A stretch of DNA of 64,000 bases, from assembly GCF_003207795.1 (NCBI RefSeq), contig NZ_NIRT01000011.1, positions 43,487 through 107,486 of the forward strand, in the 5' to 3' direction. The notes beneath the pieces are model-generated. The model did not search any database, was not told the DNA's origin, and was given only the letters and a program-made list of their open reading frames with translations. Every line of letters begins with the position of its first letter. Position 1 is the first letter of the stretch. Of the stretch, positions 44,388 through 51,178 are shown one piece after another. The DNA comes from Komagataeibacter nataicola (GTDB lineage Bacteria > Pseudomonadota > Alphaproteobacteria > Acetobacterales > Acetobacteraceae). Position numbers and translations under genes: made by a program.

Positions 44388-45029
44388 TTATCGTCGACGT
44401 CGATTCGGGTTTCCTACGAGTGGGGCGACCGGGATAGGTTCAAAACACTCCTTTATGGACCAGTTATCAATCATTGCCTCCACCCTCCCACGCAGTTCCT
44501 GGCGGTCGGCAATCAGTCGCTTGGCCTCAGCATGCCGGGCATCATCGTTCTGCGCGAACATGGACGCCTCATAGCCAAGCTGCCTGCCCATCTCCACATC
44601 CGGCATGGACGACAGCGGCGCATAGGCCACCGGCAGGCTGATCGTCTGCCCGTGTGTCCGGTTGGTATCCGCCTGCATCCCGAATGTAGGTGCAGTCGTA
44701 ATCGCTCCCACGCTGAACTGACCGCCCTGCGTGAACTGGCCGGAGAGCTGTAACGTCACGTCACCCGCAATCGTGCCCACCACCGGGTCGGGCGTATGCT
44801 GGCTGCACTGGGCGGCGCGCACGGCGCGCGTGAACCGGGCATCCTGCTCCGCCGTCCAGTCACCTGCATGCGATACCGACACCACCCCAGCCTGCGCCAG
44901 GCTGGACTGGATGCCTGCCATGGCCTGCGGGATGGTGGTGGAGATCCTCGCGGGATGGATTGCGCAGGCAGAAAGCACCATGCAGCAAAACATTACGAGA
45001 ACAAACTTGACACCGTTTGGCTTGTTCAT
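44388..45029 (-). CDS. Prophage lipoprotein sharing the umuD promoter region
   Basis: The 213-aa product begins with a signal peptide and lipobox LSAC (C22). The mature part has a helical first half (AMAGIQSSLAQAGV; AEQDARFTRAVRAAQ), then VGTIAGDVTLQLSGQFTQGG and a Thr/Gly-rich strand region, and ends with a basic RRRR tail. No family is named with confidence. Its start codon overlaps a LexA box, so it is likely part of the SOS response together with umuDC on the other strand. A role at the envelope of damaged cells or in phage exclusion would be speculation. Confidence 0.65.
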   Translation of the reverse strand: MNKPNGVKFVLVMFCCMVLSACAIHPARISTTIPQAMAGIQSSLAQAGVVSVSHAGDWTAEQDARFTRAVRAAQCSQHTPDPVVGTIAGDVTLQLSGQFTQGGQFSVGAITTAPTFGMQADTNRTHGQTISLPVAYAPLSSMPDVEMGRQLGYEASMFAQNDDARHAEAKRLIADRQELRGRVEAMIDNWSIKECFEPIPVAPLVGNPNRRRR

Positions 45030-45038
45030 GTTACGTTC
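45024..45038. promoter_or_regulatory. LexA (SOS) box of alphaproteobacterial type
   Basis: GTTC-N7-GTTC is matched exactly (GTTC at 45024 and 45035). It lies 30 bases before the umuD ATG and covers the start of the divergent lipoprotein gene, so LexA can repress both. Confidence 0.8.
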
Positions 45039-45067
45039 ATTTCATATTTGAGAGGGATGGGCGAATC

Positions 45068-45454
45068 ATGTCAGGTGCGTATGCAGGAGACAGGACCACG
45101 GGCTTTGCCTCCCCTGCGTCTGACAGCACCGAGGGGCCAATTGACCTGAGCGCTGCTCTCGACCTGCAGCGCCCCAACCGCTACCCCGTCCGCGTAGTGG
45201 GGGATGCGCTGGCCGCGCGCGGCATCCTGCATGGAGATATCCTGATCGTGGACACAGCAGCCCGGCCACAGTCTGGCTGCGTGGTCGTGGCGCGCTGGCA
45301 GGATCAGACCATCGTTTGCGAGATCACCCGGCAGGGCGGCGGCTGGTGGCTTCGCTCGGGTAAGGGGCAGGACGCCCAAATGCATCGGCTGGACCCGGCG
45401 CATGATTCCGAGGTCTGGGCCGTGGTCGCGGCGCTGGTCCGCACGCAGGTCTAG
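45068..45454 (+). CDS. umuD: UmuD-like protein without catalytic residues
   Basis: The 128-aa protein aligns along UmuD from the cleavage region (TGFASPASD against CGFPSPAAD) through IDLSAALDLQRP, GILHGDILIVD and a final strand. The catalytic serine motif GDSM is GDAL (A47), and 37 residues later, exactly where UmuD has its lysine, stands C84 (TIVCEI for FTVKKL). The cleavage pair C-G is T-G. It can therefore neither cut itself nor be cut in the usual way. It most likely serves directly as the UmuD'-like partner of UmuC. The four-gene-edge position and LexA box support SOS control. The start at 45068 was chosen at MSGAYAG; the frame opens at 45017. Confidence 0.8.
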   Translation: MSGAYAGDRTTGFASPASDSTEGPIDLSAALDLQRPNRYPVRVVGDALAARGILHGDILIVDTAARPQSGCVVVARWQDQTIVCEITRQGGGWWLRSGKGQDAQMHRLDPAHDSEVWAVVAALVRTQV

Positions 45455-45457
45455 GCC

Positions 45458-46720
45458 ATGCCGGTCTATGGTCTAATCGACGCGAATTCCTTCTACTGCT
45501 CATGCCAGCGCGTGTTCGAGGCCAGCATCCGTGCGGTGCCGGTCGTGGTGCTGAGCAACAATGACGGCTGCGCCATCGCGCGGACAAAAGAGGCCAAGCG
45601 GCTGGGCATCAAAATGGGGGAGGCTTGGCACCTGGTCAGGCGGCGGCCCGAACTGAAGGGCGTGCGCTGGTATTCCAGCAATTACCCGCTTTATGCCGAC
45701 ATGAGCCGCAGGATGTATCAGGTGCTCGAAAGCCGGGTGCCGAGGGTCGAGCCCTATTCGATCGATGAGATGTTTCTCGACCTGTCCGGGCTGCCCTATG
45801 ACCTACCGACTTTCTGCCGCCAGTTGCGCCACGAGGTGCGTGCCGTAGCGAAGATTCCGACCTGTATCGGCTGGGGGCCGACCAAGACCATCGCCAAGCT
45901 GGCCAACGGGATTGCCAAGGACCGGCCTGAACTGGATGGTGTGTGCGACCTGGATCGCGAGGCCGACCGGCAGGCCGTCTATCGTGAATTACCCATCGGG
46001 GAAGTATGGGGCATCGGCCGCCGCATTGCCGAGCGGCTCCAGCGCGCCGGGATCCAGACGATTGCCGATTTCGTGGCCATGGACAGCCGCGCCGCGCGGG
46101 ACATGCTGACTGTGGTCGGTGCCCGGGTCCAGTCCGAACTGCGCGGGCAGTCCTGCCTGCCGCTGTCCGAGGTCGCGGCCCCGCGCAAGGGGCTGGCCTG
46201 CACCCGCACCTTCGGGCGCCTGGTCGATAACTGGACCGACCTGCGCGAGGCCGTCTCCCATTACGCTACCACGGCAGCGGAAAAGCTGCGGGCAGAGGGA
46301 ATGACCGCGTCGTTCCTGACCGTGTTCATCCAGACCAACCCGCATCAGAAAGATACGAGCTGGTATGCCAACCAGCAGTCATGCGGCATCGAGCCGACTT
46401 GCGACACGCTGGTGCTGATCACCGAGGCGCTCCGGCTCCTGCGCAAGATCTGGAAGCCAGGGTATCGGTATTTCAAGGCGGGCGTGATGCTGGATGGCCT
46501 GTGCCCAGCCGGGCTGCAGGCTGGCCTGTTCCAGACCCGTGACCCGGTGAAGTCATCCCGGCTCATGGATGCGCTTGATGCGGTGAACGGGCGCTATGGC
46601 CGGGGCACGTTGAGGCCGCTGTCCACCGGGCTGGACCGGACATGGCGCGCCCGGCAGAGCCTGCTCTCGCCAGCCTACACGACGCGCCTCGAGGACATCA
46701 TGGAGGTGAAGGCGTGGTGA
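45458..46720 (+). CDS. umuC: UmuC: catalytic subunit of DNA polymerase V
   Basis: This 420-aa Y-family polymerase lies 3 bases after umuD. Catalytic acidic residues are in LIDANSFYCSCQRVF (D8) and YSIDEMFLDLSG (D and E near residue 103). YSSNYPLYADMSRRMY and IGWGPTKTIAKLAN are the family's other core blocks. A QAGLF near residue 357 matches the position of the beta-clamp motif of E. coli UmuC (QLNLF). It copies past DNA lesions at the cost of errors. It is full length and apparently intact despite the altered UmuD. Confidence 0.93.
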   Translation: MPVYGLIDANSFYCSCQRVFEASIRAVPVVVLSNNDGCAIARTKEAKRLGIKMGEAWHLVRRRPELKGVRWYSSNYPLYADMSRRMYQVLESRVPRVEPYSIDEMFLDLSGLPYDLPTFCRQLRHEVRAVAKIPTCIGWGPTKTIAKLANGIAKDRPELDGVCDLDREADRQAVYRELPIGEVWGIGRRIAERLQRAGIQTIADFVAMDSRAARDMLTVVGARVQSELRGQSCLPLSEVAAPRKGLACTRTFGRLVDNWTDLREAVSHYATTAAEKLRAEGMTASFLTVFIQTNPHQKDTSWYANQQSCGIEPTCDTLVLITEALRLLRKIWKPGYRYFKAGVMLDGLCPAGLQAGLFQTRDPVKSSRLMDALDAVNGRYGRGTLRPLSTGLDRTWRARQSLLSPAYTTRLEDIMEVKAW

Positions 46721-46724
46721 CGGC

Positions 46725-47549
46725 TTATGCCACACCCCGCAGATACGCATCATTGGCCGCGACCAGCGCCTCCCAGTCTGACTGGCTGGGTGCCTGAGCC
46801 GTGGCGGGCATGAGCTGGCGCCAGGCGAGCGCATGGGCTTCCATGATGCGCGAGCGCACCCATCGCCAGGTGGCGCGCTGCGTGGTGCCCCAGGTGAGCA
46901 GGGTCACGATGTCAGTATCGTCCGTGCCGGTATAATCCCAGCCCAGCAGGCAGTGGCCGTTCGCGGGGTTGGGGTTCGGGTCGCCGTGTCCGGCCGGGGT
47001 ATCGGTATCCCACACCGGAGCCAGCGCGCCGTTCTCGTCCTCCCACAGATCAGCGTCGGCCAGCTGCACACCGAGATAGGCTGCCGACAGTCCGGCCATG
47101 ACATTGCGCACCCCGTTCAGGTCACCCGGATCCGCGCTACCCCAGAGGGGGAACAGGGTCTGGTTGGTTACGGCATACCCATCGCGCAGCGCGGTGGTCA
47201 GCACATCGACTTCTACACCGCCCCGATCCGTGGCCGGGCTGCCCGGCATGTAGCCGGTGGAGCGGGAATAGAACGCCACGGCCTGCGGCGTGGTGATGTC
47301 GGTCTGGAACCCGTTCAGGACGGACGTGGCGCGGATATGATTGCCGATCCCGGCCGAGGTGCAGTCGCCCAGTTCGTCATTGCCGAGCAGCAGCGGGGCA
47401 GGATCGATATGGCTGCGGTCCAGCCGGACAGGAGCCTGCCGGGCCATGAAACCGTGCATGGTCGACATGGAAGGCTGGCCCGCCCGCGTCTGCGCAGGAC
47501 GGCAGCCGAGCTTGCGCAGATTCGCAAGCTGGCGATGTTTCTCGTTCAT
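46725..47549 (-). CDS. Prophage protein with papain-like residue order
   Basis: From ATG 47549 (MNEKHRQLANLRKLG) it is 274 aa; the frame is open to 47690. An N-terminal basic helix is followed by LLLGNDELGDCTSAGIGNHI, then NGHCLLGWDYTG, then LTWGTTQRATWRWV. The order of a Cys after GD, a His before a hydrophobic strand and a TWGT block is that of C1-type (papain-fold) cysteine peptidases (Cys-His-Asn). It is not close enough for certainty. It converges with umuC (4 bases between stops) and is divergent from hicA. It has no signal peptide. Confidence 0.5.
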   Translation of the reverse strand: MNEKHRQLANLRKLGCRPAQTRAGQPSMSTMHGFMARQAPVRLDRSHIDPAPLLLGNDELGDCTSAGIGNHIRATSVLNGFQTDITTPQAVAFYSRSTGYMPGSPATDRGGVEVDVLTTALRDGYAVTNQTLFPLWGSADPGDLNGVRNVMAGLSAAYLGVQLADADLWEDENGALAPVWDTDTPAGHGDPNPNPANGHCLLGWDYTGTDDTDIVTLLTWGTTQRATWRWVRSRIMEAHALAWRQLMPATAQAPSQSDWEALVAANDAYLRGVA

Positions 47550-47565
47550 TTGTGAGCGATTTCCG

Positions 47566-47596
47566 TTGACATTCGCGCATATGTGCGCGATATTGT
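47566..47596 (+). promoter_or_regulatory. hicAB promoter with embedded operator
   Basis: A consensus -35 (TTGACA, 47566-47571) and a weaker -10 (GATATT at 47589 or TATTGT at 47591) flank an inverted repeat TCGCGCA, 4 bases, TGCGCGA (47573-47590). An operator inside the spacer fits autorepression by the HicB DNA-binding domain. Confidence 0.6.
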
Positions 47597-47600
47597 GGAC

Positions 47601-47813
47601 ATGAAAGCCGCTGACCTCCTTGCCCGTCTCCGCCGCCTCGCCAACAAAAATGGCTGGGACATGACCGAACGTAAGGGGAAGGGGTCGCACATCGTGGTGC
47701 GGCTGAACGGCAAGCCGACGGTGGTTTCAAACCATCGCGGTGACATTGCCACCGGGACGTTCCGCAAGATCCTCAAGGATCTCGGGCTGACCGAAACCGA
47801 TCTGGAGGTATGA
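47601..47813 (+). CDS. hicA: HicA toxin (mRNA interferase)
   Basis: The 70-aa protein (MKAADLLARLRRLANKNGW) has the double-stranded-RNA-binding-like HicA fold: RKGKGSHIVVRLNGKPTVVSNH with the conserved catalytic-type GSH motif, and a GTFRKILKDLG end. HicA cuts mRNAs and stops translation when not bound by HicB. The start at 47601 follows the family; an ATG at 47583 inside the operator is in frame. The stop overlaps the hicB start (ATGA). Confidence 0.88.
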   Translation: MKAADLLARLRRLANKNGWDMTERKGKGSHIVVRLNGKPTVVSNHRGDIATGTFRKILKDLGLTETDLEV

Positions 47814-48241
47814 GGATGCTTTACGCTTATCCGGTCGATCTGGAGACCAACCCGGACGGCACCATCACGGCTTCATTCGAGGGGCTGCCAGGGGCAACTG
47901 ATGGGACAACCCGGGAGGAAGCACTGCGCGAGGCCCAGGACCTGCTGGTCACGTCACTGTCCGTCTATGTGGATGACGGTGCAGAGGTGCCAGTTCCACC
48001 AGCGGCCAATGGTCGCCCGCTGGTTTATGTGCCTATGCTGGAAGCGGCCAAGTTGGCGCTCCATACGGCCATGCTGGAAAACAAGATCAGCAATGTAGAG
48101 TTGGCGCGTCGACTGGGCGTGGCTGAATCCTCAGTGCGCCGCTTGCGTGATCTGTTGCATGAAAGCAAGATCGGTCGCGTCGAAGCAGCGCTGCATGCTC
48201 TTGGTCGACAGACTGTTGTCCAAGTAATGGAAGTTGCATAA
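47810..48241 (+). CDS. hicB: HicB antitoxin
   Basis: The 143-aa protein has the HicB N-terminal domain (YPVDLETNPDGTITASFEGLPGATDGTT shown in part; EEALREAQDLLVTSL). It also has a C-terminal helix-turn-helix (SNVELARRLGVAESSVRRLRDL), which binds the operator in front of hicA. The start overlaps the toxin stop. Toxin-antitoxin pairs in prophages stabilise them or give phage defence; here the pair sits on the accessory edge between SOS genes and the tail module. Confidence 0.9.
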   Translation: MRMLYAYPVDLETNPDGTITASFEGLPGATDGTTREEALREAQDLLVTSLSVYVDDGAEVPVPPAANGRPLVYVPMLEAAKLALHTAMLENKISNVELARRLGVAESSVRRLRDLLHESKIGRVEAALHALGRQTVVQVMEVA

Positions 48242-48263
48242 AAAGTTATTGGAGACATCGCAT

Positions 48264-48551
48264 ATGGTTAAATTAAATATTCGGATGACGACGGGAAACA
48301 AGAGTGCAGCTATATTAGCGGATGGGAAGGTGATTGGTGGAATTACAATGACAGATAAAGAAACTTACACTATAAATACAAATGGGAATATTTCAGATAT
48401 AGATGGGTTATCTGACACATCTATAAAAAAAGTTTGGGAAAGAGCTAAAATGCAGAATCGATATGGCAGTGAAGTTATAGATCAATCAGATATTGAGGGC
48501 GAAGATAAACAGGTACCTCAACCAAACGATGACGATCATAATATCACTTAA
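48264..48551 (+). CDS. AT-rich orphan gene of the prophage
   Basis: The 95-aa product (MVKLNIRMTTGNKS) has GGAG at about 48250. Base composition and codon use differ sharply from all neighbours (many A/T-ending codons, ATA and AAA frequent). The protein is polar, with an N-terminal strand region (AAILADGKVIGGITM; TYTINTNGNISDIDG) and a very acidic tail (SDIEGEDKQ; NDDDHN). No family is recognised. It looks like a recently gained cargo gene; as it follows hicB by 22 bases it may be expressed with it. Confidence 0.6.
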   Translation: MVKLNIRMTTGNKSAAILADGKVIGGITMTDKETYTINTNGNISDIDGLSDTSIKKVWERAKMQNRYGSEVIDQSDIEGEDKQVPQPNDDDHNIT

Positions 48552-48570
48552 TTTTTCAACATAATAATTT

Positions 48571-48693
48571 TTATTTAAGATCATGATCTCGAAATTGTGC
48601 AGCCACATAAAACGCATGCAGCTTAAGCGGGATCGTGACCAGCAAGCCGATGAGGACGACAACGCCGCCCGCACCGGAGATGACGCCCTCCAT
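48571..48693 (-). CDS. 40-aa single-helix membrane protein
   Basis: A short frame from ATG 48693 (MEGVISGAGGVVVLIG) has one membrane helix (residues about 7-26) and a polar C-terminus (FYVAAQFRDHDLK). It begins 8 bases after the stop of the next tiny gene upstream. No good ribosome site is visible, so confidence is limited. Its 3' part is AT-rich like the neighbouring orphan. Size, topology and place at the end of the late genes suggest a lysis-related or membrane accessory role, by inference only. Confidence 0.4.
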   Translation of the reverse strand: MEGVISGAGGVVVLIGLLVTIPLKLHAFYVAAQFRDHDLK

Positions 48694-48701
48694 GAAGGGC
48701 G

Positions 48702-48803
48702 TCATCGTGAACTGCTCGCCAGATAGGCCAGCAGGATGAAACCCGCCAGCACGCCACCAATGGTGCTGGCAGCCCAGAGGAAGAAGATTCCGGCGGGCGT
48801 CAT
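48702..48803 (-). CDS. 33-aa single-helix membrane protein
   Basis: The frame MTPAGIFFLWAASTIGG... ends SSSR, with one membrane helix over almost its whole length. Its ATG overlaps the stop of the upstream lipoprotein gene (ATGA), so it should be translated by coupling. Overlap plus topology make it more credible than its size suggests. Function unknown. Confidence 0.5.
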   Translation of the reverse strand: MTPAGIFFLWAASTIGGVLAGFILLAYLASSSR

Positions 48804-49426
48804 GCCGTTACCCCCAGCACCTTGAGCGCCTGCTGCACCTGTGCCTGCGAGGGGGCAGGCGTGGCGCTAGTCATTGCCCCGACAGGGCGCCGCACGGCCA
48901 CGCTATCCAGCAGCCCCTTGAAGGCGGACACGATGGTGCCCAGCGCGCTCAGGGCGGTGTTGGCGTTGGAAAGGTCGGTGCTGGCGATCTTGGTCTCCAC
49001 CCCGGTGATGGCAGCACTCAGGTCACTCTCTACAGTGCCCAGAGCCGACAGCACGCTATCCACCCGGCTTTTCCAGTTCGTGTCATCATAGGTGATGGTG
49101 AGCGTGGATCCGGCCGCCGAGGAAAAGGCGTTCAGGGCCGCGCCCAGGGCGGTATCGCCTGCATTGATGATCGCCACGGTCGGCGCGCCGATGGCGCTGG
49201 CCAGGGCCGCGATGCTGAGGATGGTCGAGACGGCATTGAGGCCTGCCTGCCCGTAATCCTTGATGGCTGCCACGTTGAGTGTGAGGGTAGTGACCTCACC
49301 ATTTTTCGTGACCGTGCAGGCGGGCAGGGCGGCGGCAGCAGCAATCGCGGCGGCAGACATGAATGCCCTGCCGAGGAAACGGCGGCGGCCGCCATCGACG
49401 GCCACGAGGTTGACACGCTGGGTCAT
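48800..49426 (-). CDS. Prophage Tat-type lipoprotein
   Basis: From ATG 49426 the protein is 208 aa. It starts MTQRVNLVAVDGGRRRFLGR: a twin-arginine motif, then an alanine-rich hydrophobic core and the lipobox LPAC (C31), so it should be exported folded and lipid-anchored. The mature part is Ala/Ser/Thr-rich, with long helical repeats (AALASAIGAPTVAIIN; SALGTVESDLSAAITG; ALSALGTIVSAFKG). No family is known to me. A Tat lipoprotein is unusual for a phage late region. Confidence 0.65.
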   Translation of the reverse strand: MTQRVNLVAVDGGRRRFLGRAFMSAAAIAAAAALPACTVTKNGEVTTLTLNVAAIKDYGQAGLNAVSTILSIAALASAIGAPTVAIINAGDTALGAALNAFSSAAGSTLTITYDDTNWKSRVDSVLSALGTVESDLSAAITGVETKIASTDLSNANTALSALGTIVSAFKGLLDSVAVRRPVGAMTSATPAPSQAQVQQALKVLGVTA

Positions 49427-49585
49427 GGACGAGTTTTCCAGTCTGGATATGAAAATAGCCCACCCGCACCACAACACCGCAGGAAACCGGCGTTTTTCGT
49501 GTGATGCAGGTGGACCAGTTTACAGGTGGAGGGGCGCAGGAAGCCCGGCGGCCGGTTTACAGACCGGGCCTATCCGGTTGACAGA

Positions 49586-49921
49586 TCAGCGCACAGGCTG
49601 CCCCGGCACCATCGGGCGCGGGGCCTCGACCTTTTCCGGGGCAGGCGCTGCGGCCGGGGTCGCGCTGGCCGTGGCAGGCGTGGTCTCGATTGCCGTTTTC
49701 AGGTCGGTGATGCCGGTGAGGATCTTCGTCACGGCGGCATCGATGCCCGCCAGGTCGAGGTTGGGCGCGGCGCGGGCCACGATCACGGGGATCAGCGTCT
49801 GCAGCAGGGTGCCTGCCAGCTGGATGTCGGCCTGCGCGGTGGCCGTGTCTTTCTTGCCCAGCGCGGTCTCGATCAGGGTCTCGAGGGCAGGGATGGCGGC
49901 GGTGGTGTTATCGTCAGCCAT
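49586..49921 (-). CDS. Prophage protein of unknown function
   Basis: The 111-aa product (MADDNTTAAIPALETLIETALGK) is mostly helical and Ala/Thr-rich, with a Pro/Ala tail ending GQPVR. GGAGACG precedes the ATG. It lies between the lysis genes and the Tat lipoprotein. The 159 bases between 49427 and 49585 hold three partial repeats of CTGTAAACCGG type and a GC hairpin, but no gene. Confidence 0.55.
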   Translation of the reverse strand: MADDNTTAAIPALETLIETALGKKDTATAQADIQLAGTLLQTLIPVIVARAAPNLDLAGIDAAVTKILTGITDLKTAIETTPATASATPAAAPAPEKVEAPRPMVPGQPVR

Positions 49922-49937
49922 GAGTGGCGTCTCCATA

Positions 49938-49962
49938 CAAAAAAACCGCCTCAAAGGCGGTT
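49938..49962 (-). terminator. Terminator after the lysis genes
   Basis: On the minus strand AACCGCC-TTTGA-GGCGGTT runs into TTTTT. It ends the block 51112-49997. Confidence 0.85.
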
Positions 49963-49996
49963 GGGGGATCAGGATGACTGAGCCGGGACCGGCCAG

Positions 49997-50335
49997 TCAG
50001 CCGGGCGGGGAAGCGCGTGCGGGCGGCTTGCCAGGGCGCGTGGAGCCGGGCGGCACATCGAGGCGCTGCTCGACCGCGCTGCGCGGAACCGTTGCGGGGA
50101 CCATCGCCGCCTTCTTGCCCGGCTGGTAGGCAGGCAGGTTCCACCCGCGCGCCTGGGCGATGGCGGTGACCACGGTCCAGACCAGCACCCATTTCGAGGT
50201 GGGGTCAGGCGGTCGCCAGAACCGCGCGATCAGGGCGCAGGTCGAGATCAGGAACGACACGATGACCACGACATCCCCGGCATACTGCGCGGGGAGCATC
50301 GACAGTACATCCTGCAGGAGCGAGAAAGGGTCCAT
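49997..50335 (-). CDS. Prophage membrane protein, holin candidate
   Basis: The 112-aa protein (MDPFSLLQDVLSMLPAQYAGD) has two hydrophobic segments (residues about 19-38 and 47-62, the second WVLVWTVVTAIAQARGW). A basic Pro-rich tail (VPPGSTRPGKPPARASPPG) ends it. It starts one base after the stop of the muralytic gene. Position and topology suggest a holin; no family match is claimed. Confidence 0.6.
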   Translation of the reverse strand: MDPFSLLQDVLSMLPAQYAGDVVVIVSFLISTCALIARFWRPPDPTSKWVLVWTVVTAIAQARGWNLPAYQPGKKAAMVPATVPRSAVEQRLDVPPGSTRPGKPPARASPPG

Positions 50336-50336
50336 G

Positions 50337-50768
50337 TCAGGCCTCGGCAGGCTGGGGCACGGCAGGCGCCGCGTGCAGCGCCTGGTCGATCTGGGGCAGG
50401 CCGAGATGGCCCGGCCCGTTCTCCATTGTTGCAATGCCCGCGATCAGCGCCCGCTGGGTAGCCGTATCGTGCAGGTCCAGCACGGTATCGGGCTGCACGC
50501 CCATACGGCTGCACAGGGCGTAAATATAGGCCCCGGTGGGGTTCTCGCTGGCGGGCGCATACACCGATATGATGGCACGCACCGTGGTCAGCCCCCGCTC
50601 CCCATAGCGCAGCAACTGGTCGCGCAGCGCGCGGATGCCATCCGCCATGGTGGGGAAGGCGGCAAAGCGGGGGCAGGGCACGCCGGTTTCCAGATGCGCG
50701 CCGGGCTGGCCCACGTAGTCGAGATTGCCGGGGTTGTTGTTGCGGATGCCGCGCGGGAGTTGGCTCAT
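50337..50768 (-). CDS. Phage muralytic protein (structural protein P5 / lysozyme-like type)
   Basis: The 143-aa product begins MSQLPRGIRNNNPGNLDY, the start of the 'GIRNNNPGN' family of phage-borne lysozyme-like proteins. It continues FAAFPTMADGIRALRDQLLRYGERGLTTV and ISVYAPASENPTGAYI, also typical. It should cleave peptidoglycan at lysis or entry. AAGGAACC lies about 10 bases before this ATG. An ATG at 50807 overlaps the upstream stop (ATGA) and would add 13 residues; either may be used. Confidence 0.82.
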   Translation of the reverse strand: MSQLPRGIRNNNPGNLDYVGQPGAHLETGVPCPRFAAFPTMADGIRALRDQLLRYGERGLTTVRAIISVYAPASENPTGAYIYALCSRMGVQPDTVLDLHDTATQRALIAGIATMENGPGHLGLPQIDQALHAAPAVPQPAEA

Positions 50769-50803
50769 GGCGTCAGGTTCCTTGTTCGGGGCATTGCCTG
50801 GGG

Positions 50804-51112
50804 TCATGGATGCCCACCGTGCAGGAGCTGGCCGAACCAGTCGCAGAAGGGCGGATAGGCGAACAGGGCGGCGGCGATGGTGCCGATCACGGTGATCAGG
50901 CCGACGATGGCTGCCCCGATCTGGCGAAGGGCTTTCATGCCCCCGATGAGCTGGCCCATGCATTCGCGCATCTCGGTCGACAGGTCACGCACCTCGCCGC
51001 GCAGGGCGCGCAGGTCGGTCTCGGTTGATTCGACCTTGGTCTCGACGCGGACCAGCCGGTCGCGCAGCTGGGGATCATCACCGAACCCCAGCACTCTCCA
51101 CAGAATGAACAT
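50804..51112 (-). CDS. Small coiled-coil and membrane protein of the lysis region
   Basis: The 102-aa protein (MFILWRVLGFGDDPQ) has a charged coiled-coil segment (LVRVETKVESTETDLRAL) and a C-terminal membrane helix (AAIVGLITVIGTIAAALFAY). This order is that of XhlA-like hemolysin/holin accessory proteins. A TTG at 51127 would add five residues. It is the first gene after the tail operon's terminator. Confidence 0.65.
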   Translation of the reverse strand: MFILWRVLGFGDDPQLRDRLVRVETKVESTETDLRALRGEVRDLSTEMRECMGQLIGGMKALRQIGAAIVGLITVIGTIAAALFAYPPFCDWFGQLLHGGHP

Positions 51113-51127
51113 CAGATTTCCAGGCAA

Positions 51128-51152
51128 TAAAAAACCGCCTCATCGGGCGGTC
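51128..51152 (-). terminator. Terminator at the end of the tail operon
   Basis: On the minus strand GACCGCC / GGCGGTT around CGATGA is followed by TTTTTATT. It lies 27 bases after the fibre-assembly gene. Confidence 0.85.
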
Positions 51153-51178
51153 GGGCAGGTGCGGGGTGTACGGGCGGG

